Shown: one piece after another, positions 6,238-7,771 of the stretch
Numbering within the stretch: the first letter of the stretch is position 1
Layout of the letters: every line of letters begins with the position of its first letter
From: Chloroflexota bacterium
GTDB lineage: Bacteria > Chloroflexota > Anaerolineae > Anaerolineales > Anaerolineaceae
DNA: 7,771 nt
Assembly: GCA_012797215.1 (NCBI GenBank)
Contig: JAAZPN010000121.1
Span: 1-7,771 of the forward strand
Direction: 5' to 3'
The notes under the pieces: model-generated
What the model was told of the DNA's origin: nothing
The model's database searches: none
The model's input: the letters and a program-made list of their open reading frames with translations, nothing else
Program-made: the position numbers and the translations under genes

Positions 6238-7053
6238 TTAATCGGTATTCAAGAGTTCCAATTCGTCTTCCAATGCGAGATAGGTATCGGACAGGTAATC
6301 CTCAAGCGCTGCAGTTTCTGGTAGGCGATTGCAGTAAGTGCGGTAAACACAATAGCGACAACGCTGGATATCGTCTGTTCTGACGAAGTCCGCCGCGGGC
6401 GAGGATTGGATTTCCCGCATTATTGCGGTAATTAATTCCAGATCTTGCTCCTCTTTTGATGAACCGTACTCAAAAACAATCGGGTTAGTGGGTTCGGTCA
6501 CTTCCCAATACACCATTCGGATGACTGCTTTTTCAGCGCGGGTTTGGGTATCAATTTCCTGAGCCAAAACAAGCGGAAAAACTTTACTTTGGAGTTGCGC
6601 TGCCAGCCATGCTTTTGATGGTTTCTTTCGCGATGTTTTCCAATCGTAGATTGTAAGAACCTGGTCGTTCTCATGCAGCAGGTCGTACTTTGCGCTAAGG
6701 ATAAAGCCGTCAAGCTGCGTAGTAAGCGTGTGCTCGGGCCAAAGCTGGCCAGAAAGATCCTTACTTACTGTGTGTGTAAAAAGCTCAAACCACTGCTTGA
6801 TTCTTGGATCCGGGTCGTTGGAAGCGTTCCGGCTTAATATTTCCGCGGATAAACCGAGCAGATATTGGTGAACAAGCTGGTGAAACCGAGACCCTGCAAG
6901 ACGATCCCGCTCAAAAGCTTGCACATCTTCCAAAGCGGGAGCAGGCCACAAAAACCGTTCAACGTAACGCAGGTAGAACCGCGCTTTGCAGTTTAGGTAA
7001 GCCTGCAAATTGGACTGCGTAAAAATGAATTTATCAGGGAGCAGGCTGGGCAT
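6238..7053 (-). CDS. PD-(D/E)XK superfamily nuclease, RecB/Cas4/AddB-like, with Fe-S cysteines
   Basis: The 271-residue predicted DNA exonuclease of the RecB-like PD-(D/E)XK group (PF12705-type) probably works with the helicase encoded just upstream. Visible motifs: FTQSNLQAYLNCKARFYLRY near the N-terminus with C22; GSRFHQLVH with H58, the usual metal-binding His; D124 in AKYDLL; and D137-W-K139 with TSRKK, the catalytic D-x-K. Q153 in AAQLQSKVF follows. C-terminal C232-x2-C235-x5-C241, together with C22, has the one-plus-three layout of the 4Fe-4S cluster in AddB, Cas4 and Dna2 nucleases. The start ATG at 7053 has AAGGAAG a few bases upstream and lies inside the helicase gene (20-base overlap). 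The frame stays open upstream to 7116 but without comparable ribosome binding support. A Cas4 identity is unlikely because no cas gene or CRISPR array is present. Confidence 0.9.
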   Translation of the reverse strand: MPSLLPDKFIFTQSNLQAYLNCKARFYLRYVERFLWPAPALEDVQAFERDRLAGSRFHQLVHQYLLGLSAEILSRNASNDPDPRIKQWFELFTHTVSKDLSGQLWPEHTLTTQLDGFILSAKYDLLHENDQVLTIYDWKTSRKKPSKAWLAAQLQSKVFPLVLAQEIDTQTRAEKAVIRMVYWEVTEPTNPIVFEYGSSKEEQDLELITAIMREIQSSPAADFVRTDDIQRCRYCVYRTYCNRLPETAALEDYLSDTYLALEDELELLNTD

Positions 7054-7771
7054 TGTTCTTCCTTTCAAGGTAAGCACGCAACGCGCTGACCGCAATCGCT
7101 TCGGACTGTTTTCCATTGCTGCCTGTGTTAAATGAAATCGTCAACGAACGTTTCGCGCGCGTGATGCCCACGTAAAGCAGACGCAGGCGCTCGCGCGCGA
7201 CATCCGCCCGCGCAAGACTTTTGTTTTGAGTGTCCTGAAAAGTCCCTTCCGCGAATGAACGAAGCTGCGCTACCAATTCTGCCTGCATATTCATCCTGCC
7301 GCGAAGAAAGTACTTCTCGCCGCGCAGCGGTTCTTCATCTTTCCCTGTCGGGAAATCATAGGCATTGGCTGAACTGATAAATACTTTATCCCACTCCAGG
7401 CCTTTGGCCTTATGCAAGGTGGCGACGACCACTTTTCCGCGATAATCTTCCGGGTCAAAACCTTCAGCATACGTTGAGAGCTGGGCAAATCGCCGCTCAT
7501 TTTTGGCAATGGCGAGCAGTTCCTCATTCAAATCAGCCAGCGTCCATTCTGGATGCAAGTCGCGGAACTCACGCAGTAAAAGCGCCATTTTGTGTATCGA
7601 GGCAAGCTCCAGGTTATCCAGTTCCAGGTCCATCGTCGCAGCCAGGATAAATTGATCAGGAGGAAGGTGGGCAGCAAGATGCCATTTGCGGGCTAATTCA
7701 CGGAAATGGGTGAGTTCAAACAAAACTTCTTGTGGGGTACCCTGTTCTTCCAGCTGGCGCACCCAATCTTG
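7034..7771 (-). CDS. UvrD/Rep/PcrA-type superfamily 1 DNA helicase, C-terminal part (truncated by window edge)
   Basis: Only the last 245 residues are present; the frame is open to the window end and the Walker A/B part lies beyond it. Motif V is clear (VVVATLHKAKGLEWDKVFI, coded around 7375-7432), as is motif VI (RLLYVGITRAK, around 7150-7183). Both contact ATP and DNA in SF1A 3'-5' helicases. After motif VI only about 40 residues follow, so this gene has no fused C-terminal nuclease domain. The nuclease is supplied by the next gene, which starts inside this one. That suggests a split counterpart of RecB- or AddA/AdnB-like helicase-nucleases acting on double-strand breaks or damaged DNA. The GTG at 7762 is not a real start. 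Classification as UvrD-like is firm; the exact subfamily needs the missing half. Confidence 0.9.
   Translation of the reverse strand, partial: QDWVRQLEEQGTPQEVLFELTHFRELARKWHLAAHLPPDQFILAATMDLELDNLELASIHKMALLLREFRDLHPEWTLADLNEELLAIAKNERRFAQLSTYAEGFDPEDYRGKVVVATLHKAKGLEWDKVFISSANAYDFPTGKDEEPLRGEKYFLRGRMNMQAELVAQLRSFAEGTFQDTQNKSLARADVARERLRLLYVGITRAKRSLTISFNTGSNGKQSEAIAVSALRAYLERKNNAQPAP

Noticed and set aside
6238..7053. Nuclease as Cas4 of a CRISPR system
   Set aside because: No repeats, cas1 or cas2 in the window, and it is joined to an SF1 helicase gene; RecB/AddB-like repair nuclease fits better.
7054..7116. Upstream in-frame extension of the nuclease to 7116
   Set aside because: ATG at 7053 has AAGGAAG at good spacing, and the extra residues are a by-product of overlapping the helicase frame.

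Overview
The window reads like a piece of a bacterial chromosome of moderate GC. Nothing suggests a plasmid, phage or genomic island: there is no transposase, integrase, CRISPR array or long repeat, and base use looks even throughout. I lean weakly towards the Chloroflexota (Anaerolineae-like). This rests on the LigA and helicase sequence style and on the radical SAM/DUF2344 pair, not on a marker gene. The two tRNA genes and the tmRNA 3' end do not encode a complete 3' CCA, so the host must rely on a CCA-adding enzyme.

Layout: all seven protein genes lie on the minus strand, so transcription runs from high to low coordinates. First come the C-terminal part of a UvrD/PcrA-type helicase (7771-7034) and an overlapping RecB/Cas4-type PD-(D/E)XK nuclease with iron-sulfur cysteines (7053-6238). 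They look like a two-gene helicase-nuclease unit. A tRNA-Val(UAC) gene lies on the opposite (plus) strand at 6103-6176. Next is a tightly packed run: an FAH-family (FAHD1-like) hydrolase (6078-5290), a radical SAM protein with a B12-binding-like N-terminus (5293-3419), its usual partner DUF2344 (3422-2757) and a HIT nucleotide hydrolase (2764-2363). Their junctions overlap by 4, 4 and 8 bases, which implies translational coupling. After that come tRNA-Arg(CCG) (2311-2240) and NAD-dependent DNA ligase LigA (2168-144). At the left edge, the 3' end of tmRNA (ssrA, plus strand) converges on ligA, and the two appear to share a bidirectional intrinsic terminator (55-88).

How the genes relate: helicase, nuclease and LigA are DNA repair or replication functions. 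tmRNA and the two tRNAs are translation functions. The FAH/radical SAM/DUF2344/HIT block is probably one operon, but its members have no obvious common pathway. The radical SAM/DUF2344 pair is widely conserved and, to my knowledge, has no assigned reaction; it is the most interesting unknown here. A perfect extended -10 box at 6197-6205 could drive this block from just downstream of the nuclease gene. Its leader would then run through the antisense strand of tRNA-Val. There is no gene-free stretch over 300 bases. I did not find a clearly new multi-gene system.
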